Below are positions 43,201 through 53,231 of a stretch of DNA of 64,000 nt, one piece after another. The translations under genes and the position numbers were made by a program. Under the pieces are notes generated by a model that was not told where the DNA came from, ran no database searches, and saw only the letters and a program-made list of their open reading frames with translations. Source of the stretch: Verrucomicrobiota bacterium (GTDB lineage Bacteria > Verrucomicrobiota > Verrucomicrobiia > Opitutales > Intestinicryptomonadaceae); the NCBI GenBank assembly GCA_003343565.1, contig QALA01000027.1, forward strand, positions 1 to 64,000. The letters run 5' to 3'. The stretch's first letter is position 1. Each line of letters begins with the position of its first letter.

Positions 43201-44343
43201 CTAAGCCGAATTTCTCATAAATCCGTCGAGAATTTCCGCAAGCGCATTTGCGGCGTTCGGGCTGAAGTATTCCGCGGCGCGCTTTGTGGCGGACGCGCAC
43301 GCATTCCGAATATCGGGGCAAAGCGCGGATTCAGCCAATTCCGCAAGGGAGGCGTCGGAATCGGCGGAGAGCCCCGCGCCGAACTTTCGGCACGCGATGT
43401 CGACGTTCGTTCCGCGGGGGCCTATATATATTATTGGAAGGCCGAAGGCCGAATATCCGGAAAATTTGCTCGGACTGACGACGCCTTTTAGCTCGTCGTT
43501 CAAAAGCACGACGCCGAAGTCGAACCCCTCCCTCTTGTAAAACTCCCCAAGCTCCCCGTAGTTTTCCACGAAGGCGTGGCGTTTGAATTTTGCGCCGCAC
43601 CTTGAACACATGCGCGCGAAAACGTCAGCCGCCGCCCCGCTTGCGCCGCAGTATGAAAACTCCACGCCGCGCCCTTCGGACAACAGCTTCAAGAGTTTTT
43701 CGAGCCTCCCGACGGAGTGCGACTTTCCCAAATTTCCCGAATACAGCAGCCGCAACGGCTCGTCCGAACGCGGCCGTTTGCGCAAGTCGAGCCATTCCAC
43801 AGCCTTCAGCGAAAAGGTCGGGCAGACTGCGGTCTTTACGTTCGGAGCCCGCTCCTTGACAAGTTCGCGCATGGCCTCATCAATGCAGACTACCAAATCG
43901 AATTTTTTGAGCAGCAGCCTATCGACGAAATCCAGAATCTTCCATGTGCGGTTGGAGAGGGATTTTTCGGGAGTCGTTCGCACCCCGAAAACCGGGTGGT
44001 AATCCATCAGCCACAAAATTTTTTTGCGCCTGAAAACTCCGCACCAGAAGGCGTATGAAAGCTGAATCAGCGGCGGGGTCGTCCTCACAAAAACCGCGTC
44101 CGCGCGCGAAAACAGAATGCGGAATGGGGCCGATATGTGCATGTAGAAAAAATTGCACACGCGCTTGAATGCTAAGCCGTTCCCCCCGGCCCTTCTAAAT
44201 ATCCCCCCCGCCGCAGCTGCGCGTATGCCGGGATTGAGCGACTCCAACCTTGCTTGGACAAGGCCCCAAAGGGCGTCCGATTTTTCCCGCGGCGGCACGC
44301 CGGAGTCGTCCGCGAACTCGAACACGTAGAGGATTGTCTTCAT
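43201..44343 (-). CDS. Glycosyltransferase family 4-like protein
   Basis: 380-residue GT-B fold glycosyltransferase. The N-terminal half has FVRTTPPLIQLSYAFW (about residue 85) and LWLMDYHPVFGV; the C-terminal half has RLLYSGNLGKSHSVGRLEKLL (about residue 198), the start of the nucleotide-sugar-binding domain, and VVSPSKFSGYSAFGLPIIYIG (about residue 288), the donor-binding region of GT4 enzymes. Sugar specificity cannot be read. It is downstream of gmd in the same direction (34 bases apart), so it may use a GDP-6-deoxyhexose. Confidence 0.8.
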   Translation of the reverse strand: MKTILYVFEFADDSGVPPREKSDALWGLVQARLESLNPGIRAAAAGGIFRRAGGNGLAFKRVCNFFYMHISAPFRILFSRADAVFVRTTPPLIQLSYAFWCGVFRRKKILWLMDYHPVFGVRTTPEKSLSNRTWKILDFVDRLLLKKFDLVVCIDEAMRELVKERAPNVKTAVCPTFSLKAVEWLDLRKRPRSDEPLRLLYSGNLGKSHSVGRLEKLLKLLSEGRGVEFSYCGASGAAADVFARMCSRCGAKFKRHAFVENYGELGEFYKREGFDFGVVLLNDELKGVVSPSKFSGYSAFGLPIIYIGPRGTNVDIACRKFGAGLSADSDASLAELAESALCPDIRNACASATKRAAEYFSPNAANALAEILDGFMRNSA

Positions 44344-44377
44344 GCGGAAAATTCGGCGTTCGAAATGCGGCCGGCGG

Positions 44378-45421
44378 CTAATGCGCCTCTTTTTTTGCCA
44401 GCTCGAAGTCGCTGTCAGTCATTATTTCAACCAGCTTTTTGAAGGGAGTTTTCGGCTCCCAGCCGAGCTCTTTTTTCGCCTTTGCCGGATCGCCCAGAAG
44501 CAAATCCACTTCCGTCGGGCGGTAATATTTCGGGGAGATTTCAATCACCGTCCTGCCCGTCTTTTTGTCTATGCCCTTTTCGTTTTCGGCCCGGCCGCTC
44601 CACTCTATCTCCATTCCCAATCTGGCGAAGGAAAGTTCGGCAAACTCCCTGACGGTGTGCGTCTCGTTCGTGGCCAAAACGTATTCCGAAGGAGCGTCCG
44701 CCTGAAGTATTCTCCACATGCCCTCGACGTATTCCGGAGCGTACCCCCAATCCCTCTTGGAGTCCATGTTTCCCAGCACGAGCTTGTCCTGCAAGCCAAG
44801 CTTTATTCTGCCGGCGGCGCGGGTGATTTTGCGCGTGACAAAAGTCTCGCCCCTGCGCTCCGACTCGTGGTTGAAGAGAATCCCGTTGCTGGCGAATATC
44901 CCGTAAGCCTCCCTGTAATTTATCACAATCCAATACGCGTACTGCTTTGCGACCGCGTACGGGCTGCGGGGATAAAACGGCGTCTTCTCGGTCTGCGGAA
45001 CCTCCTGCACAAGCCCGAACAGCTCCGACGTGGAGGCCTGGTAGAATTTCGACTTCTTCGCAAGGCCGACGTCTTTGATTGCGTCCAAGAATCTCAGCGC
45101 GGCTATCGCGTCGACTTCCGCCGTATATTCCGGAACTTCAAAGCTCACCTTCACGTGGCTCTGCGCGCCGAGATTGTAGATTTCGTCGGGCTGCGTCTTT
45201 TCGAGCAGCCTGTTCAAATTCGACGAGTCCGTCAGATCTCCGTAGTGGAGAAAAAACCTGTCCTTAAATTCCGGATTGTTATAAATGTGGTCGATTCGCT
45301 GCGTGTTGAACGAGCTTGATCTGCGGATTATTCCGTGCACGGCGTAGCCTTTTGCAAGCAGCAGTTCCGTCAAATACGAACCGTCCTGCCCGGTGATTCC
45401 TGTAATGAGCGCCTTTTTCAT
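44378..45421 (-). CDS. gmd: GDP-mannose 4,6-dehydratase
   Basis: 347-residue short-chain dehydrogenase that turns GDP-D-mannose into GDP-4-keto-6-deoxymannose, precursor of GDP-fucose, GDP-rhamnose or GDP-perosamine. [19 protein letters not shown] at residues 4-22 is the diagnostic N-terminus; the catalytic Ser/Thr and Tyr-Lys are in QASTSELFG (about residue 127) and [15 protein letters not shown] (about residue 150). NETHTVREF and [15 protein letters not shown] are further family blocks. No reductase or aminotransferase acting on its product is adjacent. With manC it provides the GDP-sugar branch of the polysaccharide locus. Confidence 0.95.
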   Translation of the reverse strand: MKKALITGITGQDGSYLTELLLAKGYAVHGIIRRSSSFNTQRIDHIYNNPEFKDRFFLHYGDLTDSSNLNRLLEKTQPDEIYNLGAQSHVKVSFEVPEYTAEVDAIAALRFLDAIKDVGLAKKSKFYQASTSELFGLVQEVPQTEKTPFYPRSPYAVAKQYAYWIVINYREAYGIFASNGILFNHESERRGETFVTRKITRAAGRIKLGLQDKLVLGNMDSKRDWGYAPEYVEGMWRILQADAPSEYVLATNETHTVREFAELSFARLGMEIEWSGRAENEKGIDKKTGRTVIEISPKYYRPTEVDLLLGDPAKAKKELGWEPKTPFKKLVEIMTDSDFELAKKEAH

Positions 45422-46136
45422 AATTTGCCTTTTTGTAATTGTGCGATTTTAGGTTTATGCGCGGGGCAGTGGCAAGTTTTTTTGACCGATTCCCTCCCAA
45501 GCCCGCCAATTCCCGCAGGCGGCGAAAAAAGATTTCCGAGCGCGGCGCGCAAAAATCCCGCAGGCGGCAAGCGCAGGAAACTTTCGCTTCAAAGTGGCGG
45601 CCGCGAGCGGTAAACGTCAGTTTGCAACCGCCGCAAGCGCGCAAAAAACAAACAATCCGCGGCGGACAAACGCCGCTCGACGGGCGGCAAATGCCATACC
45701 GCACAAACGCCGTCATCAAGAAAAAATGCGAAGGGCGAACGTCAAACCTATCGTTGCCGGACGAACGGCAAGCGGCAAACACAATTGTTATCCGACGCCC
45801 GATAATTTCAATTGGACCGCTTGACGCCAGCTTTCCGACGTCCACGTCATGACGCTCGACTTCCCAGCGCGCAAAAATCGACATAGAGCAAACTCGCGCA
45901 CAAAACTTATAGGCAAAATTTGCGCGCAAAACGACGCGCAATCCGATGCGCAATCCGATGCGCAAAAACCCGCGCACGCAATCCGCATAAAAAAAGAAAC
46001 ATACAAAAAAAGAAACGCGCGGCGCGCGAAAAGACTGCCGGATTGCGCGCTTTTCGGAATGCGGCCGGCGCGATGCTCCCGCCAAAGGCGGCCGCACGAA
46101 AGCGTCCGACAGCGCGCGACGGCCATGCGAAGGCAA
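45422..46136. other. Gene-free spacer
   Basis: About 715 bases between gmd and manC, both on the minus strand. No supported gene; low-complexity A-rich and GC-alternating DNA, including AATCCGATGCGC twice and AAAAAAGAAAC twice (45950-46020). No clear promoter for gmd could be picked. Confidence 0.4.
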
Positions 46137-47489
46137 TCAGCGGGGCCAGTCGTAGTCGAAACGCTCTATATCCTCCTCGACCAGATCCGACCCCAGCTGC
46201 ACTTCTATTATCTGGAGGCCGGAAACGGATTTTATCGCATGCTTGCGCCCGGCCTTGATTGCTATCACGTCGCCCTGCTTTACTTCGGAGAGTTCTCCGT
46301 CCAGAACAAGCAGGCCCGTTCCGTCGACCACAGTCCAAATTTCGTCGCGCAATTTGTGACGTTGGTAGCTTATGCAACAGCCGTCGTTGAAGCGCAAAAT
46401 TTTCGTCAGCGAATTTACGCCGTTGCCGTGGCTTCCGGCGCCCATCACCCTGTATTCCCCCCAGCGGCGTTCCTCGTACATCGGGCGAACCTTGCCGAAA
46501 TTCGGAGAACCCGTCAGGTTGCCGCTCGCGCCTTTTTCGCACAGCAAAATCCCGTCGGGACTGGCCGCGACAATCGCATTCCTTATCCCCGCGCAGACAA
46601 CGGGAATATCAAGTTCGTTTACGATGCATGTGTTTTCGGAGTTCTCCAGAACGGCCTTTCCGAAAGTGTCTCCGGAAAACTCCCGCGAGAGCGCGTCCCA
46701 CGTGCCCAAATCCTTCCACTCGCCGAAGAAGGGAACGACCGCCACGGATTTCTCCTTCTCCGCCACAGCACGGTCGAAACTGGTTTTGGGAAGTTCCGAA
46801 TACGCCGCCCGCACAGCCTCAAACGATGCGTCGGAGACAAACTCCCCGATCACCTTCCTCATGTATCCCAATTTGAACGCGAAGATTCCCGCATTCCAAA
46901 AGGCGCCCGCCTCAACCAGTTCCCTCGCGCGCCCGACCGGCGGCTTCTCCTCGACCAGCGCAACGCGCTTGGCAATCCCCGATTCCCCGCCGGACTCCGC
47001 AAGGACATATCCGTAATCCGCCGACGCCCCGCGCGGCGGCACGCCCATTAAAACGATGTTGGCTTCGCCCGCCGCCGCGGCCTCGACCATTTTCGACACC
47101 GCTTCAAAATACCCGGCGTCCGTATAGGTGTCGACGGGCATCGCCACGACGATTTCATCGGCCGGACGCTTCATCTGGTCGGACAGGTATGCCGACGCAA
47201 GGGCGATCGCGGGAAACGTGTCGCGCTGGCAGGGTTCTATTATTATATTTTTGTCGCTCCCGGTCTGGCTGATGACGGAGTCCCTCTGCTGGTAGCCCGT
47301 GACGACGTACGTCTCCGCGCCGAGTCCGGACCGGCCTATCTGGCGCACGATTCTTTGAAACATCGATTCGAGTTTCCCGTCCGGCGAGCTGAGGAGCCTT
47401 AAAAACTGCTTTGAGCGCGCGCCGTTCGAGAGCGGCCACAGGCGCATTCCGGAGCCGCCCGAAAGCAGCGCTATGCTTATTGAGTTCAT
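46137..47489 (-). CDS. manC: Mannose-1-phosphate guanylyltransferase / mannose-6-phosphate isomerase
   Basis: 450-residue two-domain enzyme making GDP-mannose. ALLSGGSGMRLWPLSNGARSKQ-type sequence at residues 7-28 is the nucleotidyltransferase motif (here Met replaces the usual Thr before Arg); LVEEKP (about residue 170) and GIFAFKLGYM follow. The C-terminal cupin domain (from about residue 350) has RRWGEYRVMG, SYQRHKLRDEIWTVVDGTG and AGRKHAI, as in ManC/XanB/AlgA. The start at 47489 is chosen because its ATG overlaps the TGA of the upstream polymerase/ligase gene by four bases. Confidence 0.93.
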   Translation of the reverse strand: MNSISIALLSGGSGMRLWPLSNGARSKQFLRLLSSPDGKLESMFQRIVRQIGRSGLGAETYVVTGYQQRDSVISQTGSDKNIIIEPCQRDTFPAIALASAYLSDQMKRPADEIVVAMPVDTYTDAGYFEAVSKMVEAAAAGEANIVLMGVPPRGASADYGYVLAESGGESGIAKRVALVEEKPPVGRARELVEAGAFWNAGIFAFKLGYMRKVIGEFVSDASFEAVRAAYSELPKTSFDRAVAEKEKSVAVVPFFGEWKDLGTWDALSREFSGDTFGKAVLENSENTCIVNELDIPVVCAGIRNAIVAASPDGILLCEKGASGNLTGSPNFGKVRPMYEERRWGEYRVMGAGSHGNGVNSLTKILRFNDGCCISYQRHKLRDEIWTVVDGTGLLVLDGELSEVKQGDVIAIKAGRKHAIKSVSGLQIIEVQLGSDLVEEDIERFDYDWPR

Positions 47490-48955
47490 CTTCCAGATAT
47501 TGTTTGGGAACATTTGCAATGCGGACGGCCGCCATTTTCGGACAAACGCAAATACTCGTTCGCCATTGCGGCCAGCGTTAAGAAAAATGTCAACACGACG
47601 GCATTGTACAAAATTATGTCAAAATACGAATAAAAAAGTACGGACAAGACGCCTATCGCCAAAACCAAGGCGAACGGGCGGGAGAGCGCCCCCCTGCGGA
47701 AAAGCGCCGCCAGCCAAAATATCAGCATGCCGGCCGCAACCGCAAACCAGAGCGCGCCGTATTCAAACAGAAACTGCAATATGTCGCAATGGGCGTTTTC
47801 CAACACGGTGAGCCTCAAGGTGTCGGGCGCGGCGGAGTACTCCGACATTCCGTAGGAGACGTCCTTCGGCCATATTCTCGATATGTAGGCAAAGGAGTTT
47901 GCGCCGTTTCCGAGAATCGCCCTCGATATGTCTCCCGACCGATAGCGGCAATCGACAGTTCCGCAGTTTTTTATCATGTCGCGCGCCAACATTCTGAACT
48001 CGCCGCGCTTGCCCGCCATTTCCGCGAATCCGCCGCCGCCGTCGAACGCCCTTTCGATTCTCTTGCCGACTGCCGATTCCGCCAAAAGCGGCGCGGCCGC
48101 CGCCGCTGCGACGCACAGCGCGGCAAGGCAGGCGGCAAAAATGAGCGCAAGCCTTTTTACGCTGCCGCCGCGTATCGCAAAAACGGCAGAAAAAGCCGCG
48201 GCGGCAACCAGCGCCTCCGCCCCCCAAACGCACAGCGCGCCGAAACTCCCCGACATCAGCAGCGACCCGGACAGCAACGCAAGCCCCGCGGCGGGCAAAA
48301 ACAAATCTCTCCCCCGCTCCCGCTTGCACAGCGCGCGCGCAAACAGGGCGAGCCCGCACGTCCCGCAAAGTATCATGTATGCGCCCATTTGATTCTTATA
48401 GAAGAATCCGCCGTACGGCACGCCGAGGTTCCGGTCGAAAATCCCCCAGATCATGTGGGACTGGGGCCAGAGCGTCTGGTACGCGGCGGCCGCCGCGGAT
48501 ATTACGACGGCAGAATAGAATATGGCGCGCGCAAAAAACAGGCAATCCCGCCGAGTTCTCAAATTCAGCCTGATCGCGCAAAGCGACACCCACGCCAGAA
48601 AAAATTTCAAAAACGTCTCCCACGCGGAATCAAACTCCTTGATTCCGGAATGGACGCCGGCCGGGAGAAATTCGCAAAACGGAACCTGCCCGGACGTATT
48701 GTACAAACCGTGCGGCTCATAGACGAACCACACGTTGGAGGTCTGGACGGCCAAGTGCGCCAAAAACAGCATTCCAATCCAAAACGGCGGAAATCGGGAA
48801 AGTATCCCAAGCCCGCCGCGGGAATCGGACAGCAGCGAAACCGAAAAGGCGGCGCAGGCAAGCGCGGAAAGCGGAACCAGCGAAAATATCCGATTCCCCC
48901 CGAAGAACGCCCCCAAGACCGCAAACAGAAAGGCTGTCAGAATCTTTCCCGCCAT
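47486..48955 (-). CDS. O-antigen polymerase/ligase (Wzy/WaaL-like) membrane protein
   Basis: 489-residue protein with about ten hydrophobic segments and a large periplasmic loop (about residues 300-390) containing GDISRAILGNGANSFAYISR and ENAHCDILQFLFEYG. The pattern of an Asn-His/Cys-Asp-rich motif in the loop before a membrane helix (here NAHCDILQ) is typical of Wzy/WaaL family proteins that polymerise or ligate glycan repeat units on the periplasmic side. Whether it is polymerase or ligase cannot be decided. The start at 48955 (MAGKILTAFLFAVLG) has a GGGG-type ribosome binding site; the longer frame upstream begins with non-hydrophobic sequence. Confidence 0.78.
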   Translation of the reverse strand: MAGKILTAFLFAVLGAFFGGNRIFSLVPLSALACAAFSVSLLSDSRGGLGILSRFPPFWIGMLFLAHLAVQTSNVWFVYEPHGLYNTSGQVPFCEFLPAGVHSGIKEFDSAWETFLKFFLAWVSLCAIRLNLRTRRDCLFFARAIFYSAVVISAAAAAYQTLWPQSHMIWGIFDRNLGVPYGGFFYKNQMGAYMILCGTCGLALFARALCKRERGRDLFLPAAGLALLSGSLLMSGSFGALCVWGAEALVAAAAFSAVFAIRGGSVKRLALIFAACLAALCVAAAAAAPLLAESAVGKRIERAFDGGGGFAEMAGKRGEFRMLARDMIKNCGTVDCRYRSGDISRAILGNGANSFAYISRIWPKDVSYGMSEYSAAPDTLRLTVLENAHCDILQFLFEYGALWFAVAAGMLIFWLAALFRRGALSRPFALVLAIGVLSVLFYSYFDIILYNAVVLTFFLTLAAMANEYLRLSENGGRPHCKCSQTISGR

Positions 48956-49031
48956 GAAAACCCCGTCAATTTGAATCGTTTTGAACCGCCCGCAACAATC
49001 TCGGCGGCAATTTCGGCCGACATTTGAAAAT

Positions 49032-50021
49032 CTAACCGTTGAAAATTTCGCGGTAAACCTCGCAGTATTGCCGCGCGATGTTGCCGGGCTCGAACCTCTT
49101 TGCGTTTTCAAACCCCTTGCTCACCAGTTCCGCGCGCAAGTCGGCGGAGCCCAAAACGTCCTCCACCCCCGCGCGAATCGACGCCACGTCAAAGGCGTCT
49201 ACAATCCGCGCCGAATTGCGCGCCACGTCCTCAAGCGAGGCCTCGTGGGTGGTGACGACCGGACGCCCCGTAAGCTGTGCCTCCAAAACCGGAACGCCGA
49301 ACCCCTCGTACGTCGACGGAAAAAGCAGAATGTCGCACTTGGCGTACTCCTCCAAAATTTCCGCGTCCGTCAGGTTGTACGCGTTGGAGTAATCCACCCC
49401 CGCGCGCTCGATGGCCGCCCTCGCCGAATCGGTCAGCCTCCCTATGGCGCGCAGTCGGCACTTGAGCCCCGCCAGAGCCGCCGCCGCGCGCTCGAAATTC
49501 TTTGTGTGCAGGTGGCAGAAGGCCAAGACGACCGGGCGGTCCGCGTCAAACTCCTTGGGCACGGGCTTGAAGGAGTCCGGGGCGGGATCCCCTATCACGA
49601 CAATCTTTTCGGCGGGAATGCCTATGTTTTCCACAATCTGTCTCTTTGTGAACTGGCTTATGGCCGTCACCTTCCGTACCCTGCGCAGCGGAGCGTCGAA
49701 AAACAGCCGCTTGTATACGGCCTTGTTCAGCCCCCTGCGCCTGTTGAGAAAGTCCAAGTCGTGCACGGTAATCAGGGTTCTTTCGGGCTTGAGGCCGAGC
49801 GCAAGATAGTTTACCACCCCCGTAATGTGGTTTACGTCGCCTTCGACCCGCCTGGCGTCGAGCGCGTTTTTTATGTACGTGATCGGATTCTTATAGTTGT
49901 TTAGCGCGCAATAAAATTCGTCCTGCGATATATCCGGGGGAATGAATTTGCGTATTTGCGCAAAGACGCGCTCTATGCTGAACGAGACGCCGCGGCTTCT
50001 ATAATAATACACCACTTTCAT
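49032..50021 (-). CDS. Glycosyltransferase family 4 protein
   Basis: 329-residue GT-B glycosyltransferase. ITVHDLDFLNRR (about residue 84) and VTAISQFTKRQIVENIGIP (about residue 116) are GT4 acceptor-domain blocks; CDILLFPSTYEGFGVPVLEA (about residue 230), with the EGFG and E residues of the donor site, and GRPVVTTHEASLEDVA follow. The chosen start MKVVYYYRSRG fits the family; an earlier TTG/ATG frame overlaps the divergent gene at 50073. It lies upstream of the polymerase/ligase gene in the same direction. Confidence 0.87.
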   Translation of the reverse strand: MKVVYYYRSRGVSFSIERVFAQIRKFIPPDISQDEFYCALNNYKNPITYIKNALDARRVEGDVNHITGVVNYLALGLKPERTLITVHDLDFLNRRRGLNKAVYKRLFFDAPLRRVRKVTAISQFTKRQIVENIGIPAEKIVVIGDPAPDSFKPVPKEFDADRPVVLAFCHLHTKNFERAAAALAGLKCRLRAIGRLTDSARAAIERAGVDYSNAYNLTDAEILEEYAKCDILLFPSTYEGFGVPVLEAQLTGRPVVTTHEASLEDVARNSARIVDAFDVASIRAGVEDVLGSADLRAELVSKGFENAKRFEPGNIARQYCEVYREIFNG

Positions 50022-50072
50022 TTGCCACGTATTACTTGACAAAAAGACGCCACAAGCCAAGTATAAAAATCC

Positions 50073-51023
50073 ATGCAAGCAAATAAAATGACGACGGCCG
50101 TTTTAATCCCGTGTTATAACGAGGCCGCCACCATTGGCAAAGTCGTCGGAGATTTTCGCAGGGCCCTTCCCGACGCGCGAATTTGCGTGTTCGACAACAA
50201 CTCCAAAGACGACACCGCAAAGCTTGCGCGCGAGGCCGGAGCCGAGGTCTTCAGCGAGAAAATACAGGGAAAGGGAGCCGTCGTGCGCTCCATGTTTTCC
50301 AAGATAGACGCCGACGCTTACGTGCTTGCCGACGGAGACGACCAATGCCCCGCCGAATCCGCCCCCGACCTGCTCGCCCCCATATTGGCCGGCGAGGCGG
50401 ACATGGTTTTGGGCGACCGCATATCCGGCGGCGCCTATGCTAAGGAAAACAAGCGCTTCGGCCACGAGTTCGGAAATTATCTGGTCAGGTTTCTGGTCAA
50501 CAAAATCTTTCGCGGCAACCTGCGCGACATAATGACCGGATACCGCGCCTTCAACCGCAAGTTCGTAAAAAATTTCCCTATAAGAAGAAACGGTTTTGAA
50601 ATCGAGACCGAAATGACGCTGCACGCGCTCGACAACCGCTTCCGCATAGCCCAGATTCCCATTGTCGTGCGCGACAGGCCCGCCGGCAGCAAGTCGTCAA
50701 TGAACACCGTGCGCGACGGAATAAAAGTGTTGCTGACCGTTTTCAACATGTTCAAAAACTACAATCCCATGGCGTTTTTCGGAATGCTGGCTCTGTCGTT
50801 TGCATTGCTCGGCCTGATTGTGGCAATTCCGGTCTTTTGGGATTTCATCTTCAACGACGGCTACATTACGCACGTGCCGCTGGCGATTCTTGCCTCAGGG
50901 ATAGAGGTCGTGGCGGTGATAACATTTTTCTGCGGGCTCATTCTCGACACGGTCGCCGACTACAACCGCCGGCTGTACGAACTGCGAATGGTCGATTACG
51001 AGACAAAGAACGGCGGCCTATGA
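50073..51023 (+). CDS. Membrane-bound glycosyltransferase family 2 (polyprenyl-phosphate sugar synthase-like)
   Basis: 316-residue GT2 protein. The GT-A domain has AVLIPCYNEAATIGKVV (residues 9-25), VFDNNSKDDTAKLARE (about residue 39), VLADGDDQ (metal-binding DxD, about residue 89) and IMTGYRAFNRKFVKNFP (about residue 152). Two C-terminal membrane segments (about residues 235-255 and 270-295) make it similar to enzymes that load sugars onto undecaprenyl phosphate. A TATAAA box ends five bases before the first ATG and no ribosome binding site is present, so translation may be leaderless or start at the second Met (50088). Its stop overlaps the start of the EamA-like gene (ATGA). Confidence 0.85.
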   Translation: MQANKMTTAVLIPCYNEAATIGKVVGDFRRALPDARICVFDNNSKDDTAKLAREAGAEVFSEKIQGKGAVVRSMFSKIDADAYVLADGDDQCPAESAPDLLAPILAGEADMVLGDRISGGAYAKENKRFGHEFGNYLVRFLVNKIFRGNLRDIMTGYRAFNRKFVKNFPIRRNGFEIETEMTLHALDNRFRIAQIPIVVRDRPAGSKSSMNTVRDGIKVLLTVFNMFKNYNPMAFFGMLALSFALLGLIVAIPVFWDFIFNDGYITHVPLAILASGIEVVAVITFFCGLILDTVADYNRRLYELRMVDYETKNGGL

Positions 51024-51373
51024 GAATTTTGATGTTATGCCTGCTGAACGTGGCCATGCTGCTGGCCGGCCAGCTCATGTTTAAAATCGGCGCGGGCGGA
51101 AAGGACATGTCGGGGCTTTCCGGAATTTTGTCCGTGCTGCTTTCGCCCATGATAGTCGCGGCCGTCGCGCTCTACGCGCTCACGACCGTCCTGTGGCTCT
51201 ACATATTGAGCAGCGCCCCGCTAAGCTACGCGTATCCCATTCAGGCTCTCGCCTATCCCGGCGCGCTGGCGCTTTCGGCGCTCCTTTTGAAGGAGAATGT
51301 GGGCGTTCTGCAATGGGTCGGGGCGGGAATAATATGCATAGGGGTCGCGCTGGTGGCGAAGTCGGACTTGTAG
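51020..51373 (+). CDS. EamA/SMR-like small transporter (ArnE-like)
   Basis: 117-residue membrane protein with four hydrophobic helices, the size and shape of SMR/ArnE proteins. VLWLYILSSAPLSYAYPIQAL (about residue 60, shown in part) and VLQWVGAGIICIGVALV near the C-terminus match the family. Coupled by ATGA overlap to a polyprenyl-phosphate glycosyltransferase and followed one base later by a GT39-like membrane protein, it may flip the lipid-linked sugar to the periplasm, as ArnE/F do for undecaprenyl-phosphate aminoarabinose. This role is inferred from context. Confidence 0.8.
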   Translation: MRILMLCLLNVAMLLAGQLMFKIGAGGKDMSGLSGILSVLLSPMIVAAVALYALTTVLWLYILSSAPLSYAYPIQALAYPGALALSALLLKENVGVLQWVGAGIICIGVALVAKSDL

Positions 51374-51374
51374 C

Positions 51375-53231
51375 ATGAAAAGGGCGGTTGGAAATTGCGC
51401 CCTCGGCCTGCTGGCGGTCTGCGGGCTTTTCTGCGAAATATCGAAGCCGGGAATCGCGCGCATTCTCTCCCTGCCCGACCCCATCGAAGCGTTGAAGTCC
51501 GGCTACTCCCCGCCCGATTTGTGGGGGTCGAGCGCGCTCTTTCTGTCGGCATTCATAGCCTTCGCGTTCGCATTCGACAGATTGGCCGCGAATGTCGGCG
51601 CGAGAAAATTCGGCATCTGCCTTGCCTTCTCCGCCCTGTTTTCCCTGTCCGCGACGCTCGGAGAATGCATTTCGCTCTTCGGGGGAATCGAGCCGATTCT
51701 ATCGGGCCGGACAAGTCCGCTCTTTGCGGCGTTGGCGGCCGGGCAATTGGTCGGCGGAGCGTTTCTGTTTTTGCCCGTTCCGCTGCTGGCCGCACGGCTT
51801 GCCGAAAAGTATCCGATTGGCGGGGGCGAAACACGGTTCGATTTCGCAAAAACTTTCGCGGCAAGCTTCGGGTTTTATTTTGCAATCTGGCTTCTGTTCG
51901 CCGCAGTCCACGGCCTCGCCATACAGTTCGACACCGCCGTCCAACTTGACGAATGCGCCTCCGGCAGCTTCACCCGCGACAATCCCGTATTTGTCACTTT
52001 GATGCTCGACGCCGCAATCCGCACGTTCGGAATGAAGGCGGGCATATGGGCGTTCTCCGTTTTGCAAATGTCGGTTTTTGCCGCCGCCTGCGCCTATGCC
52101 ACCGCCTCAATAGCCGAGCTTGGAGCGGGAAAATTTTGGATATGGGCGGCCGCGCTGTTTTTCGCCCTGCACCCGTTCAACGCAGTCTACGCAACCGCGC
52201 CCGGAAAGGACACGCTTCTTGCCGCATTCTGCCTGCTGTACGCGGCGGTTGCCGGGCGGCTGGCGACGGGAAAAATGAAGCTCGATCTTCGCGGAACGGC
52301 TCTGCTGTTTGCGGCAATGTCGGGAATGTTTTTTTCAAAAAACGTCGGGGTTGTCGCCGGCGCGATGTCCGTTCCGTTCATGCTGTTCGCCGCGGGAAAG
52401 AACCGGGCGAAGTTCCTGCTCGCGGCCCTCGCGGCCTTCGCGGCGTTCCATTGCGCGACGCGCATTGCGGAATCTTCCATGCAGCTTTCGGGAGGCAAGC
52501 CGGTCGACATGTACTCGTCGCTCGTTCAGCAAGCCGCAAGAATCGCGGCCGTCCACGGCGGCGAACTTCCGCCCGAAACGGCGGCAAAGCTCTCAAAGCT
52601 CATGCCGTTTAAAGACTGGGGCCAACGATACGATCCCCACATCGCCGACCCCGTCAAAGGCGGCATAGACAAGGCGGAATTTGTCGCAAACCGCCCGGAC
52701 TACCTGAAGCTGTGGCTCGGCATGGCGGCGAAATATCCGCTCACCGCCTTCGACGCCGCCGCATGCGGCTCCGTCGGCTATTGGCACTGCGACGTTATCT
52801 ACGGAACAATTCCGCATTCCACCTACGCCGAATCCCGCCAAGCCATGGCCGACGCCGGACGGAAAGTTTCGCTGCCGCAAATCGACTCTCCAAAATCCGC
52901 GCCGATGTCGGCGTTGTACGGGCTTGTGTACGCGCTGAAGCTCCTTCCCGTCGTCTCGCTCGCGTTCAGCTTGGGCTTTTGCGTATGGGCGTTGGCGCTC
53001 TGCCTGATGCTGGTTGCGATTAGGCGGGAATACGGGCTCTGCGCCTGGTTTGCGTTCCCGGCGCTCATTTGGGCCTCGTGCGTATTGTCGCCGGTGCACG
53101 CGGAGCTCAGATATGCGCTGGGGCTTTTTGCGCTCGTCCCGTATGCCGCCGCTCTTGCGTTTTACCGCGCAAAAGAAAATCCAGTCCGCTCCGTAAATGC
53201 GTCAGCAAACAGCCCGAAAGCCGGCGGCTAA
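51375..53231 (+). CDS. Large polytopic membrane protein, probable GT-C type glycosyltransferase (DUF6020-like)
   Basis: 618-residue protein with about a dozen hydrophobic segments. The loop after the fourth helix reads VQLDECASGSFTRDNPVFVTLMLDA (about residue 190, shown in part), resembling the acidic periplasmic loop of GT-C enzymes, and ALFFALHPFNAVYATAPGKD (about residue 255) corresponds to the DUF6020 region. Together with the GT2 and EamA-like genes it forms an operon that could move one sugar from a lipid carrier to the glycan outside the membrane. The last 50 residues lie in a DNA segment that is duplicated immediately downstream (53073-53455). Confidence 0.68.
   Translation: MKRAVGNCALGLLAVCGLFCEISKPGIARILSLPDPIEALKSGYSPPDLWGSSALFLSAFIAFAFAFDRLAANVGARKFGICLAFSALFSLSATLGECISLFGGIEPILSGRTSPLFAALAAGQLVGGAFLFLPVPLLAARLAEKYPIGGGETRFDFAKTFAASFGFYFAIWLLFAAVHGLAIQFDTAVQLDECASGSFTRDNPVFVTLMLDAAIRTFGMKAGIWAFSVLQMSVFAAACAYATASIAELGAGKFWIWAAALFFALHPFNAVYATAPGKDTLLAAFCLLYAAVAGRLATGKMKLDLRGTALLFAAMSGMFFSKNVGVVAGAMSVPFMLFAAGKNRAKFLLAALAAFAAFHCATRIAESSMQLSGGKPVDMYSSLVQQAARIAAVHGGELPPETAAKLSKLMPFKDWGQRYDPHIADPVKGGIDKAEFVANRPDYLKLWLGMAAKYPLTAFDAAACGSVGYWHCDVIYGTIPHSTYAESRQAMADAGRKVSLPQIDSPKSAPMSALYGLVYALKLLPVVSLAFSLGFCVWALALCLMLVAIRREYGLCAWFAFPALIWASCVLSPVHAELRYALGLFALVPYAAALAFYRAKENPVRSVNASANSPKAGG

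Noticed and set aside
43195..43209. Palindrome TTCGGCTTAGCCGAA as a terminator
   Set aside because: On the strand of the gene it would terminate, it is followed by A residues instead of Ts.
45422..46136. Gene between gmd and manC
   Set aside because: Frames on both strands are low complexity and unsupported by start signals or recognisable motifs.
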